Positions 8,070 through 16,813 of a DNA stretch of 64,000 nucleotides are shown piece after piece. The stretch's first letter is position 1. Each line of letters opens with the position of its first letter. Made by a program: the position numbers and the translations under genes. The stretch lies in the NCBI GenBank assembly GCA_019120395.1, contig DWVD01000058.1, positions 1 through 64,000 on the forward strand, given 5' to 3'. Below the pieces are notes generated by a model. The model saw nothing but the letters and a program-made list of their open reading frames with translations. It searched no databases and was not told where the DNA came from. The stretch is from Candidatus Gemmiger faecigallinarum. Lineage in GTDB: Bacteria > Bacillota > Clostridia > Oscillospirales > Ruminococcaceae.

Positions 8070-9653
8070 ATGGGTAACGTAAAGCTGTTGGACTGCACGC
8101 TGCGCGACGGCGGGTATGTCAATGACTGGAACTGGGGGTTCGGCGCGGCGCGGGACATCGTCGCCACGCTGACGCGCGCGGGCGTCGACATTGTCGAGAT
8201 CGGTTTTTTGCGCAACATCGACGCCTATACGCCGGACCGGCCGCTGGCCCGCCGCATCGAGGACCTCAACCGCCTGCTGCCCGCCGCGAACGGCCGCACG
8301 ATGTACGCGGGCATGGCGATGCGCTCAAACTATGACATCACCCAGCTTTCGCCGTATTCCGGCGAGGGCATCGAGCTCATCCGCATCACCGCGCACGACT
8401 ATGACATCCGCGAAGGTATGGACTTTGCGCGCGAGGTCAAGGCGCGCGGGTACAAGCTGTCCATCAACCCGATCAACATCATGGGGTATGCGGACAAAGA
8501 TATTCTGTGGATTCTCGACCAGGTCAACGCCATTGCGCCGTACCAGTTCTCCATCGTCGACACGTTCGGCAGCATGCGGCGGCGCGACCTGGAGCGCATT
8601 TTGAGCCTGGTCGACCACGACCTGGACCCCGCCATCCGCGTGGGGCTGCACCTGCACGAGAACATGGCGCTGAGCTTCTGCCTGGCGCAGGAGTTCATTG
8701 ACAAGCATCTGCGCCGGGACATCACGGTGGACGCCAGCCTGCTGGGCATGGGGCGCATCCCCGGCAACCTGCCCATTGAGCTGATCGCCGATTATATGAA
8801 CGACACCCTGGGCGCGAGCTACGACATTGACGAACTGATGGACGCCATCCAGGACCACATCGCGCCGATCAAGGGCAACCCGGCCTGGGGGTACACCCCG
8901 GCGTATTTCCTCTCGGCGCGCTACAACCTGCACCGCAACTATGCCGAGCATTTCCTTGCCAAAGGCGACCTGACCAACCGGGACATCAACCACATCCTGG
9001 CCGGGCTGGACCGCAGCAAGGCGACGGCGTTCGACGCCGCCTATGCCGACGGGCTGTACCGCGACTATCAGGGCCGCCATGTGGACGACGAGGCCGCGCT
9101 GGCTGCGCTGCGCGCCGCCTTTGCGGGCAAGCGCGTGCTGGTGCTGGCCCCGGGCGCAACGCTGGGCGGCGAGGAAGGCCGCGACGCCGTGCGCCGGGCG
9201 GCGGCCGACGTGTGCGTTTCGGCCAACTTCTGCCCCGATTTCTGCACGCCGGACTTTGCCTTTTATTCCAGCAGCAAGCGGTTTGACAAGGTGGACGCCG
9301 CCGCGCTGCCCTGCCCGCTGATCCTGACAAGCAACCTGCGCGCAGGCGAAGCGGCCGGCGCGCGCACCGTGAACTATGACCGGCTGGCCGGGGCCGACGC
9401 CCAGGCGGGCAACAGCGTGCTGATGCTTTTGCGCCTGCTGCGCCTGTGCGGCGCGAAGGAAGCCCTGCTGGCCGGGGCCGACGGCTACCGCCCCGGCGCG
9501 CGCGCCTATGCAGACAGCAGCCTGCACGCCCACACCGACCGCGGGCAGAGCTACAACGCCCAGGTGGCCGCGGCCATGCGCAGCATTGCCGCCGGGGGCC
9601 TGCCGCTGCGGTTTTTGACGCCGAGCGAGTATGAACGGGAGGGCGCTGTATGA
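8070..9653 (+). CDS. HMGL/HOA-family (DRE-TIM) aldolase with an extra C-terminal domain
   Basis: A 527-residue protein. Residues about 4-300 are a DRE-TIM metallolyase-type barrel: LLDCTLRDGGYVND carries the R-D metal/catalytic pair, and GLHLHEN supplies the H-x-H metal ligands. The relatives include 4-hydroxy-2-oxovalerate aldolase and HMG-CoA lyase, which make or break bonds to pyruvate or acyl enolates. Residues about 345-527 are a separate domain (starting near KRVLVLAPGATLGGEEG) that I do not recognise. The stop overlaps the KdsC-like gene (ATGA). Between CMP-ulosonate-synthetase and phosphatase genes, the obvious inference is that it forms a 3-deoxy-2-ulosonic acid phosphate from pyruvate and an aldose phosphate. 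This is unproven. Confidence 0.75.
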   Translation: MGNVKLLDCTLRDGGYVNDWNWGFGAARDIVATLTRAGVDIVEIGFLRNIDAYTPDRPLARRIEDLNRLLPAANGRTMYAGMAMRSNYDITQLSPYSGEGIELIRITAHDYDIREGMDFAREVKARGYKLSINPINIMGYADKDILWILDQVNAIAPYQFSIVDTFGSMRRRDLERILSLVDHDLDPAIRVGLHLHENMALSFCLAQEFIDKHLRRDITVDASLLGMGRIPGNLPIELIADYMNDTLGASYDIDELMDAIQDHIAPIKGNPAWGYTPAYFLSARYNLHRNYAEHFLAKGDLTNRDINHILAGLDRSKATAFDAAYADGLYRDYQGRHVDDEAALAALRAAFAGKRVLVLAPGATLGGEEGRDAVRRAAADVCVSANFCPDFCTPDFAFYSSSKRFDKVDAAALPCPLILTSNLRAGEAAGARTVNYDRLAGADAQAGNSVLMLLRLLRLCGAKEALLAGADGYRPGARAYADSSLHAHTDRGQSYNAQVAAAMRSIAAGGLPLRFLTPSEYEREGAV

Positions 9654-10156
9654 TCCGCCTGCTGGTGCTGGATGTGGACGGCACGATGACCGACGGGGGC
9701 GTGTACTATGACGCCACCGGCAACGAACTGAAAAAATTTGCCATCAAGGACGGCGCGGGCCTGGTGCTGGCGCACGCGGCGGGCATCGAGGTGATGATCC
9801 TGACCGGGCGCGAATGCGAGGCCGTGCGCCGCCGCGCCGCGGACCTGCATGTGGAACACCTGTACCAAAACGTGTCCGACAAGGCCGCGTTCCTGCGCGC
9901 GTTCCTGGCGCAGCACAGCCTGCGGCGGGAGGAAACCGCCTACTGCGGCGACGACCTGAACGACCTGGCCGCGATGGCGCTGTGCGGTTTTGTGGCCTGC
10001 CCGGCCGACGCGACGCCCGCCGTGGCCGCGCGCGCAGACTACCGCTGCCCGCGCCGCGGCGGCGAAGGCGCCGTGCGCGACGCCGTGGAGGAGATCCTGC
10101 GGCGGGAAGGCAAGCTGGCCGCCGCCGCCCGCCGGGCGTTCGGGGCAGAAATCTGA
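9650..10156 (+). CDS. KdsC/YrbI-like HAD phosphatase
   Basis: A 168-residue cap-less (C0) HAD phosphatase, the size of Kdo-8-phosphate phosphatase. It has DVDGTMTDG (nucleophile and acid Asp), ILTGRE (motif II), a conserved Lys in NVSDKAAFL, and GDDLNDLAAM (motif III/IV). In Kdo and sialic-acid pathways this enzyme removes the phosphate before CMP activation. Its ATG overlaps the stop of the aldolase gene, implying coupled synthesis and action on the aldolase product. The precise sugar is unknown. Confidence 0.85.
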   Translation: MIRLLVLDVDGTMTDGGVYYDATGNELKKFAIKDGAGLVLAHAAGIEVMILTGRECEAVRRRAADLHVEHLYQNVSDKAAFLRAFLAQHSLRREETAYCGDDLNDLAAMALCGFVACPADATPAVAARADYRCPRRGGEGAVRDAVEEILRREGKLAAAARRAFGAEI

Positions 10157-10172
10157 ACTTTGAGGGAACACC

Positions 10173-12809
10173 ATGACAGCTTTGCGCAAACTGTATCAAC
10201 GTTACCGCGCCGGGGCGCTGGGGCTGCTGGCGGCCGGGCTGTGCCTGGCCGTGACCGCGGCGCTGTGGCTGACCGCTGTGCGCCCCCAGGCGGGCAAGAG
10301 CCTTTCTGAGCATATCAGCGACGACTACACAGTGATGAGCGCGCCGCTGGAGCCCGGGCAGAGCGCGGCGCAGACCTTTGCGACCGACGAGGACCTGCTG
10401 GCGCTGGGCTTTGTGTTCGGCGTTTCGGGCGAACAGCCCGCCGGTACGCTGGAGCTGACGCTGGCCGACGCCGAAAGCGGCGAGGTGCTGGCGCGCTCGA
10501 CCGGCGACATGGCGCTGATCGTGCCCGGCCAGTACACGACGCTGGGGCTGGACACGCCGGTGCCCGGCACGGCGGGGCGGCGCTACCTTGTGACGCTGAC
10601 GCCGCAGTATGAGGGCGCGGGGCGGCTGAGCCTGGGCATGTCCGACGGCGCGGCGCTGTGGGACGAGACGCTGACCGTGGCGGGCGAGGCCGTGGACGGC
10701 ACGCTGGCGCTGCTGGCGACGACGCGGCGCATTGGCGGCTTCCTGACGCGGTTTTTCCTGATCGTGGGCGCGCTGGCTTCGCTTGCCGCGGGGTTGGGCG
10801 TGCGGGCGGCCGTGCGCGGGAAGCTGGCGCTGCCGCGCCTTGTGCTGGCGCTGGTGCTCAGCTTTGGGCTTTTGTACAGCGTTGTGCTGCCGCCGTATGC
10901 CGCGCCGGATGAAAAGTACCACATCAACCAGAGCTTTACGCTCGCCTGCCGCTGGGCCAACGCTTTCAGCGCCGAAGACTGGCGCATGGGCAACGTGCCC
11001 ATTGAGATGAGCTACCGCCGCGAACACGACCACAACGCGCTGCTGCAGGACGAACACACGACCGTGTTCACCTGGCAGGAATGGGCGGACGAGCTGCTGA
11101 CGCTGTCCCCCGATGCGTTTGACAGCCACATGGAGCTGGCCGAGTACCAGACCGACCAGAACCCGACGCTCTACCTGGCCAGCGCGGCCGGGGTGTTCCT
11201 GGGCTTTTTGCTGCGGCTGGGTTTTGTGCCCACGCTGATGCTGGGGCGGCTGTGCAACCTTTTGCTGTTTGCCGTGCTGGCCGCGGCCGCCGTGCGCTGC
11301 GCGCCGTTTGGGCGGCGGGTGTTTGCCGCGGCGGCGCTGCTGCCCATGACGCTGCACCTGGCGGCTTCGTTCAGCCGCGACGCCGCGCTGCTGGGGCTGG
11401 CGTTTTTGTTTACGGCGCTGTGCCTGCAGGCCGTGTTCGGCGGCGAGGGCAAGCCGATGCCCGCGCGCAGGCTGGCGGCGCTGGCCGTGTGCGGCGTGCT
11501 GCTGGCCCCGGCTAAAGTTGTTTACCTGCCGCTGGCGGCGCTGTTCTGGCTGATCCCGTCCGTGCGCATGGGCGCGCGGCCCTGGCTGAAAAAGGGCCTG
11601 TACGCCGCCGCCTGCCTGGCGCTGGCGCTGGCGCTGAACGGCGCGATGCTGGCCGGGAGCCTGACTTCCGCCGCGCCCGAGACGGCCGCGCAGCCGGCAG
11701 CCGCCAAACCGGCCGCCGTGAGCGCGGCGGCGCCCGCGGGCAAAGCCGCGCCCGAACCGGCCGCGCCGGAAGACGCCGGGACAGCGCAGAGCGATGGGGC
11801 CGCCTATTTCGACGCCATCCCGCAGGAACTGCTTGCCCGCACGCCGGAGGCTTTTGTGCGGCGGCTGTACTACTGTGTGGAACGCCGCGCCGACGTATCG
11901 GACGGCGAGGTCGCGTTCTGGGTGCAGGCGCTGGCCGACGGCGACGTGACCGCCGCGCTGCTGGGGCAGAGTTTCTTTTTCAGCCCGGCTGAGATGGAGA
12001 CCCCGAGCTTGAGCGACGACGATTTTATCCGCGCCGCCGCGTATGTCTACCTTGACCGCGATACGCTGGCCAACGAGGGGGAGGCCGCGTCAACGCGCGC
12101 GCTGCTGGCCGAGATCGGCCGCGTGACCTTCTTCAAGGGGTATTATTCTTCTGAAGAATGCAAGGCCCTGATGACGGAAAGCGGCATCGTCATCGGCACG
12201 GAGGATGCGGCGCGCTACCCGCTCGACCGCGCCGAGCTCGCGGCCGAAGTGGAACAGGCGCGCGCCGTGCGCGCAAGCCAGAGCACGGTCGCCGCCGAGG
12301 ACGAGGCGACGTATACGCCCGGCTATATCCTGACCCACCTGCCCGCCACCGTGCGGCTGGTCGTGAACAGCGTGCTGACCGAGACCGACGGCGCGCTGCG
12401 GGGGCTTGTGGGCGGCGCGCTGAGCTACGATTCGCTGGAGCTGGCCTGGGGCTGGGTGCTTTTGTTCTATGCGCTGCTGGCTTTTGCGGTGCTGCCCGCA
12501 CGCGGCGCCCCCGAGGACGCCGCGCTGCCCGAGGGCGGCTACCGCATCGCCTGCGGCGCGGCGGCGCTGGGCTGCGCCGCGCTGGCCGTGGCCGGGTGCA
12601 TTGTGTGGACGCCGGTGCGGTATGAGACGATCTACGGCTTCCAGGGGCGCTACCTGCTGCCCGCGCTGCCGCTGGCGCTGCTGGCGTTCGGCCCGCGGCG
12701 CATCCAGGTGGCGGACGGCGCGCGCGCGGCCGCCCAGCTGACGGCGGCGCTGTGCGTGGCCAACGCGGGCGTGCTGCTCAACGCCATGCTGGCCGTGATC
12801 GCCCGCTGA
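10173..12809 (+). CDS. DUF2142 membrane protein with inserted DUF4214-like domain
   Basis: An 878-residue multi-spanning protein. An N-terminal membrane anchor precedes a soluble beta-rich segment (about 40-180). The polytopic region then begins, with the DUF2142 hallmark APDEKYHIN. Relatives resemble GT-C glycosyltransferases acting on lipid-linked sugars at the outer face. After about residue 495 an Ala/Pro-rich linker leads to a segment (about 555-660; EAFVRRLYYCVERRAD...FWVQAL) that resembles DUF4214, a helical repeat usually found in secreted proteins. Membrane segments resume after about residue 740. The start ATG has GAGGGA upstream. Substrate unknown. Confidence 0.72.
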   Translation: MTALRKLYQRYRAGALGLLAAGLCLAVTAALWLTAVRPQAGKSLSEHISDDYTVMSAPLEPGQSAAQTFATDEDLLALGFVFGVSGEQPAGTLELTLADAESGEVLARSTGDMALIVPGQYTTLGLDTPVPGTAGRRYLVTLTPQYEGAGRLSLGMSDGAALWDETLTVAGEAVDGTLALLATTRRIGGFLTRFFLIVGALASLAAGLGVRAAVRGKLALPRLVLALVLSFGLLYSVVLPPYAAPDEKYHINQSFTLACRWANAFSAEDWRMGNVPIEMSYRREHDHNALLQDEHTTVFTWQEWADELLTLSPDAFDSHMELAEYQTDQNPTLYLASAAGVFLGFLLRLGFVPTLMLGRLCNLLLFAVLAAAAVRCAPFGRRVFAAAALLPMTLHLAASFSRDAALLGLAFLFTALCLQAVFGGEGKPMPARRLAALAVCGVLLAPAKVVYLPLAALFWLIPSVRMGARPWLKKGLYAAACLALALALNGAMLAGSLTSAAPETAAQPAAAKPAAVSAAAPAGKAAPEPAAPEDAGTAQSDGAAYFDAIPQELLARTPEAFVRRLYYCVERRADVSDGEVAFWVQALADGDVTAALLGQSFFFSPAEMETPSLSDDDFIRAAAYVYLDRDTLANEGEAASTRALLAEIGRVTFFKGYYSSEECKALMTESGIVIGTEDAARYPLDRAELAAEVEQARAVRASQSTVAAEDEATYTPGYILTHLPATVRLVVNSVLTETDGALRGLVGGALSYDSLELAWGWVLLFYALLAFAVLPARGAPEDAALPEGGYRIACGAAALGCAALAVAGCIVWTPVRYETIYGFQGRYLLPALPLALLAFGPRRIQVADGARAAAQLTAALCVANAGVLLNAMLAVIAR

Positions 12810-12832
12810 ACGCCTGTCAAAGAGGGATACCC

Positions 12833-13960
12833 ATGACCATCTGCTTTTTCTCCGCGCAATACCTGCCCACGCCGGGCGGGGTCGAGCGGTACACCTGGAA
12901 CCTGGCGCTGCGCTGCGTGCGCAGCGGGGGCAGGGCCATCGTTGTCACCAGCGCGCTGCCCGGCCTGCCCGACCACGAAACCGACGCCGACGGCATCGAG
13001 ATCTACCGCCTGCCGGTGTTCGCGGTCATGGGCGGGCGGTTTCCCGTTTTGCGCCCCGGCCGGGCGCTGCGCGCGCTGACGCGGCAGCTGTGGCGGCACA
13101 AGATCGACTTCTGCGTCATCCAGACGCGCATGTATGTGCAAAGCCTGTGGGCGGCGTGGGCCGCCAAACGCCGGGGCATCCCCGCGCTGGTCATCGACCA
13201 TTCCACCGGCTACATGCCGGTGGGCGGCGGGCTTGTGGGGTTGGCCGGGCGCGTGTATGAACAAACCGTCTGCCGCCTGATCCGCGCGGCCGGGTACCCG
13301 TTCTACGGCGTTTCGGCCGCGGTGTGCCGCTGGCTGCGCAGCTTTGGCATCACGGCGGCCGGCTGCCTGCCCAACGCGGTCGACCCGGCGGCGCTGGACG
13401 CCGAAGCCGGGCAGGACCCGCTTGACTGGCGCGCCGCGCTGGAGCTTGCCCCAAGTACGCGGCTGGTCGCCTTCGTCGGCCGCCTGATCCCCGAAAAAGG
13501 CGCGGCCGCCCTGGCCGAAGCCGCGGCCGCCCTGCCGGGCACGGCGCTGGTGGCCCTGGGCACAGGCCCCGAGGAAGACCGCCTGCGCGCGGCCGGGGCG
13601 CATGTGCCGGGGGCGGTCAGCCATGCGCGCGTTGTGCAGCTGCTGCGCCAGGCAGACTGTTACTGCCTGCCGACGCGCTATGCCGAAGGATTTCCGACCA
13701 CGCTGCTGGAAGCCGCGGCCTGCGGCTGCCCGATCGTGTGCACGCCGACGGCGGGCACCGAGGAACTGCTGCCCGGCCCCGAATACGGCACGCTGCTGGC
13801 CGATACGCGGCCCGAAACCATCCGCGCCGCGCTGCAAAACGTGCTGGACGACCCCGCGGCCGCGCGCCGCCGGGCCGCGGCCGCCCGCGCGCGGCTGGAG
13901 GCCCACTTTACATGGGACGCCGTGTTTGCTACAATAAAGGCGATCGCCGGGGGCGCATGA
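12833..13960 (+). CDS. Glycosyltransferase family 4
   Basis: A 375-residue GT4 enzyme. It begins MTICFFSAQYLPTPGGVERY, with the N-terminal glycine loop. The C-terminal half has AFVGRLIPEKGAAALAEA and the donor-site E-x7-E region YAEGFPTTLLEAAACGCPIV. I set the start at 12833 because AGAGGGA lies just upstream and translation further upstream would run into the DUF2142 gene. It follows that gene by 23 bases, so it is probably in the same operon. It transfers an unknown sugar on the cytoplasmic side. Confidence 0.88.
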   Translation: MTICFFSAQYLPTPGGVERYTWNLALRCVRSGGRAIVVTSALPGLPDHETDADGIEIYRLPVFAVMGGRFPVLRPGRALRALTRQLWRHKIDFCVIQTRMYVQSLWAAWAAKRRGIPALVIDHSTGYMPVGGGLVGLAGRVYEQTVCRLIRAAGYPFYGVSAAVCRWLRSFGITAAGCLPNAVDPAALDAEAGQDPLDWRAALELAPSTRLVAFVGRLIPEKGAAALAEAAAALPGTALVALGTGPEEDRLRAAGAHVPGAVSHARVVQLLRQADCYCLPTRYAEGFPTTLLEAAACGCPIVCTPTAGTEELLPGPEYGTLLADTRPETIRAALQNVLDDPAAARRRAAAARARLEAHFTWDAVFATIKAIAGGA

Positions 13961-13991
13961 CCCCCGCGCACCGCACACAGAAGGAGCCCGT

Positions 13992-14711
13992 ATGCCCAGA
14001 TTGCTGATCGTGATCCCCGCCTACAACGAGGAGGAGAACATCGTGCGGGTGGTGGATGATCTGACCCGCCGCTTCCCGCAGTATGATTACGTCGTTGTCA
14101 ACGACGGCAGCCGCGACAAGACCGCCGCGCTCTGCCGCGCGCACGGCTACCGCCTGATCGACCTGCCGGTCAACCTTGGCCTGGCCGGGGCGTTCCAGAC
14201 CGGGCTGCGCTATGCGGCCGACAACGGTTACGACTGCGCGATGCAGCTGGACGCCGACGGCCAGCACCGGCCCGAATACATCCCCGCGATGCTGGAAGAA
14301 CTGGAGGACGGGGCGGACATTGTCATCGGCAGCCGCTTTCTGACCGTGAAAAAACCAAAAACGCTGCGCATGGTGGGCAGCTACATCATCAGCTGGTCGA
14401 TCCGGCTGACGACCGGGCGCGCGATCTGCGACCCGACGTCCGGCATGCGGCTGTTCAACCGCGCGATGGTGGAAGAGTTTGCCCAGAACCTCAACTACGG
14501 CCCCGAGCCGGACACGATCAGCTACCTGATCAAAAACGGCGCCGCCGTCAAAGAGGTCCAGGTCGAGATGGGCGAGCGCATTGCCGGGCACAGCTACCTG
14601 ACCATGATGAAGAGCGTGCAGTACATGGTCAAGATGGCGATCTCGATCTTGCTGATCCAGTGGTTCCGCAAGCGGGACACCGAGACGCCCTACCCCGAAA
14701 GGAGCCTGTGA
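13992..14711 (+). CDS. GT2 polyprenyl-phosphate sugar synthase-like (DPM1-like)
   Basis: A 239-residue GT2 enzyme with LLIVIPAYNEEENIVRVVDD, VVNDGSRDKT, GAFQTGLRYA and the DxD region QLDADGQHRPE. Length and motifs match dolichol/undecaprenyl-phosphate mannosyl- or glucosyltransferases, which load a sugar onto a polyprenyl phosphate. RBS AAGGAG precedes the ATG. The DUF2304 membrane gene starts one base after its stop, a pairing seen in many Firmicutes surface-glycan loci. The product would feed the GT-C-like membrane proteins encoded on both sides. Confidence 0.87.
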   Translation: MPRLLIVIPAYNEEENIVRVVDDLTRRFPQYDYVVVNDGSRDKTAALCRAHGYRLIDLPVNLGLAGAFQTGLRYAADNGYDCAMQLDADGQHRPEYIPAMLEELEDGADIVIGSRFLTVKKPKTLRMVGSYIISWSIRLTTGRAICDPTSGMRLFNRAMVEEFAQNLNYGPEPDTISYLIKNGAAVKEVQVEMGERIAGHSYLTMMKSVQYMVKMAISILLIQWFRKRDTETPYPERSL

Positions 14712-14712
14712 G

Positions 14713-15072
14713 ATGTTCGACCAGATGCTTATCCGGGTCTGCCTGATCGTGGGCAGCCTGATCACCGCCGCGTATGTGCTGCGCCGCGTGCGCCACGCCA
14801 AGGTACAGATCGAGGACACGATCTTCTGGCTGCTGTTCAGCGCGGCGCTGCTGGTGCTGGCGTTTTTCCCCGGCATTGCGTACTGGGCTTCCAACCTGCT
14901 GGGGTTCCAGAGCCCGATCAACTTTGTCTATGTCGTCATCATCTTCCTGCTGCTGGCCAAGCTGTTCCTGCTGTCCATCCGGGTCAGCCAGCTGGATTCC
15001 CGCCTGCGCATCCTGACCGAGCAGGTGGCGCTCAACCAGGAAAAACAGGAAAGCGAAAAGCTGGACCTGTGA
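14713..15072 (+). CDS. DUF2304 family membrane protein
   Basis: A 119-residue protein with three predicted membrane helices (about 7-23, 34-54, 66-87) and a charged C-terminal tail (RILTEQVALNQEKQESEK). Size, topology and position directly after a DPM1-like GT2 gene match DUF2304. A role in moving or stabilising the polyprenyl-phosphate sugar has been suggested from context but is not established. It closes the operon; a new promoter follows. Confidence 0.75.
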   Translation: MFDQMLIRVCLIVGSLITAAYVLRRVRHAKVQIEDTIFWLLFSAALLVLAFFPGIAYWASNLLGFQSPINFVYVVIIFLLLAKLFLLSIRVSQLDSRLRILTEQVALNQEKQESEKLDL

Positions 15073-15100
15073 CGCCCACGATTTGCCATGCCCGGCGGCC

Positions 15101-15129
15101 TTGCCCGCGGCGGCGGTTTGTGGTAGAAT
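15101..15129 (+). promoter_or_regulatory. Promoter for the 15191 gene
   Basis: TTGCCC (15101-15106), a 17-base spacer and TAGAAT (15124-15129), located after the DUF2304 stop. Confidence 0.5.
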
Positions 15130-15190
15130 AAATACATATATCTCTAACAGCGGCGGCTTGCGCTTTGCCGCGGGAAAGAAGGTTTACACC

Positions 15191-15484
15191 ATGGCGTTTA
15201 CCCCCAAACTGACCTATAAAGGCCGCCCGCTCGTGCGCTGCGGCAACGATATCTACTATGGCAGCATGGCGGAGCCGTATATCGTCTATCTGCAGATCCT
15301 CAACACCAAAAAGGAAAACGGCGCCGATGTGGCGGATAAGGTCCACATCATCCTGCTGTCTACCGATGATACCAAGCCGCTGCCCGAGCGCATCGTCCGC
15401 CAGGCGAACAAGGTCGGGCTGTTCAACGCGCTGTCGTTCGGCGATATCATGCTGCGCGGCCAGCTGAAGGAAGCAAAGAAATAA
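15191..15484 (+). CDS. Small conserved hypothetical protein (97 aa)
   Basis: A 97-residue soluble, Lys-rich protein starting MAFTPKLTYKGRPLVRCGN. I chose 15191 because AAGAAGG lies just upstream and the longer frame would begin before the promoter. It is a monocistronic unit with its own promoter and terminator, which suggests a housekeeping role. There is no membrane segment or recognisable catalytic motif. I recall similar proteins in gut Clostridia, but no function is known. Confidence 0.75.
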   Translation: MAFTPKLTYKGRPLVRCGNDIYYGSMAEPYIVYLQILNTKKENGADVADKVHIILLSTDDTKPLPERIVRQANKVGLFNALSFGDIMLRGQLKEAKK

Positions 15485-15494
15485 ACGAGCCATC

Positions 15495-15537
15495 AAGCCC
15501 GGCACAGCGCGGCAGTTTCCGCGCCGTGCCGGGCTTT
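15495..15537 (+). terminator. Strong intrinsic terminator
   Basis: AAGCCCGGCAC (15495-15505) pairs with GTGCCGGGCTT, with an inner GCGCGG/CCGCGC stem, and is followed by TTTT (about 15534-15538). Confidence 0.85.
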
Positions 15538-15568
15538 TGCAATCTTTTGCCGGGAAGGAGGCATCCCC

Positions 15569-16810
15569 ATGGACAGGATCACGGCGCGCCGCCATGCCGC
15601 GGCGCTGACGGCCGTGCTGGGCTGCCTGGCGCTGGCGCTGGTTTTGTACCACGACCTGGCCGGGGGCACGCTGCTGGCCCACAACGCTTACGACAGCTAC
15701 GCCCTGCAGGCCGAAAACTGGCTGGCCGGGCGCATGACCATCGCGGGCGGCGAAACCTACCCCTGGCTGGAGCTGGCGATCTATGAAGGGCAGTACTACC
15801 AGTCCTTCCCGCCGGTTCCGGCTGTCCTGCTGCTGCCGCTGGTGGCGCTGGGCGGCGGGGCGCAGGCGGTGCCCAGCAACCTTGTGTGCGCAGTGTGCGG
15901 CCTGCTGGCGGCCGCGGGCGTGTACGGGTGCTTCTGGCGGCGCGGGGCCGCCCCGGCTGCGGCGGCGTATTTTGCCGTGTTCTGCGCGGCGGGGTCCAAC
16001 CTGTTCTGGCTGATGACAAGCGGCGGGGTGTGGTTCCTGGCGCAGGTCATGGGGTTCTGCCTGGCCGTGTGGGGCGTGTTCTGGGCGCTGGGGCCGTGCG
16101 CCCGGCAGCAGGCGCTGGCGGCGCTGTGCCTGGCCGCAGCGGTCGGCTGCCGCCCGTTTTATGCGCTGCCGCTGGCTTTGTGGGGCGTTTTGCTTTTGCG
16201 GCGCGCATGGCGGCAGGGCCAACGCCGCCTGCTGTGGGCGCCGGCCCCGGCCGCGCTGGTTGCGGCGGCGATGATGGCCTACAACTATGCGCGGTTCGGC
16301 TCGGTGCTGGAGTTCGGGCACAACTATCTGCCGGAGTTCCAGCGCGCGGCGGACGGGCAGTTCAGCCTGCGCTATCTTGTGCCGAACCTGCTGAACCTTT
16401 TGCGGCCGGTGACGCTGGACGCCGCCGGGCGGCTGCAGTTTGAACATTTCGACGGCTTCTGCTTCTTTGTGGCCGACCCGCTGTTCCTGCTCTGGGCTAT
16501 CTGCGGCCTGCGTGCGGCGGCGGGGCGCAAAGCGGCGCGGGGGCCTGCCGCGCCCTCCGGGTTTCCGTTCCCTGCGCGCGGGGCGGCGCTGGCGGCGGCG
16601 TTTGCGGCCGCGCTGGCGCTGACCTGCATGCACAAAACGCTGGGCGGCTGGCAGTTCGGCGCGCGGTATCTTGTGGACCTGCAGATCTACCCGCTGCTCT
16701 GGTTCTTGGCGCGCGGGCGCGGGCGTGCGCCCGGCGCGGCGGCGTGGGGGCTGTGCGGGGCGGCGGTGCTGTTCAACCTGTACGGGGCCGTGTACATGCT
16801 GGGGGTGTGA
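15569..16810 (+). CDS. Multi-spanning membrane protein, GT-C/GT39-like
   Basis: A 413-residue protein with about ten hydrophobic segments and an early luminal loop (DSYALQAENWLAGRM), similar in placement to the acidic first loop of GT-C glycosyltransferases. A GT39-like role, moving a sugar from a polyprenyl-phosphate donor on the outer face, is plausible given the DPM1-like gene upstream. No diagnostic motif settles it. RBS GGAAGGAGG is well placed before the ATG. The next membrane protein starts 3 bases after its stop. Confidence 0.6.
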   Translation: MDRITARRHAAALTAVLGCLALALVLYHDLAGGTLLAHNAYDSYALQAENWLAGRMTIAGGETYPWLELAIYEGQYYQSFPPVPAVLLLPLVALGGGAQAVPSNLVCAVCGLLAAAGVYGCFWRRGAAPAAAAYFAVFCAAGSNLFWLMTSGGVWFLAQVMGFCLAVWGVFWALGPCARQQALAALCLAAAVGCRPFYALPLALWGVLLLRRAWRQGQRRLLWAPAPAALVAAAMMAYNYARFGSVLEFGHNYLPEFQRAADGQFSLRYLVPNLLNLLRPVTLDAAGRLQFEHFDGFCFFVADPLFLLWAICGLRAAAGRKAARGPAAPSGFPFPARGAALAAAFAAALALTCMHKTLGGWQFGARYLVDLQIYPLLWFLARGRGRAPGAAAWGLCGAAVLFNLYGAVYMLGV

Positions 16811-16813
16811 GCG

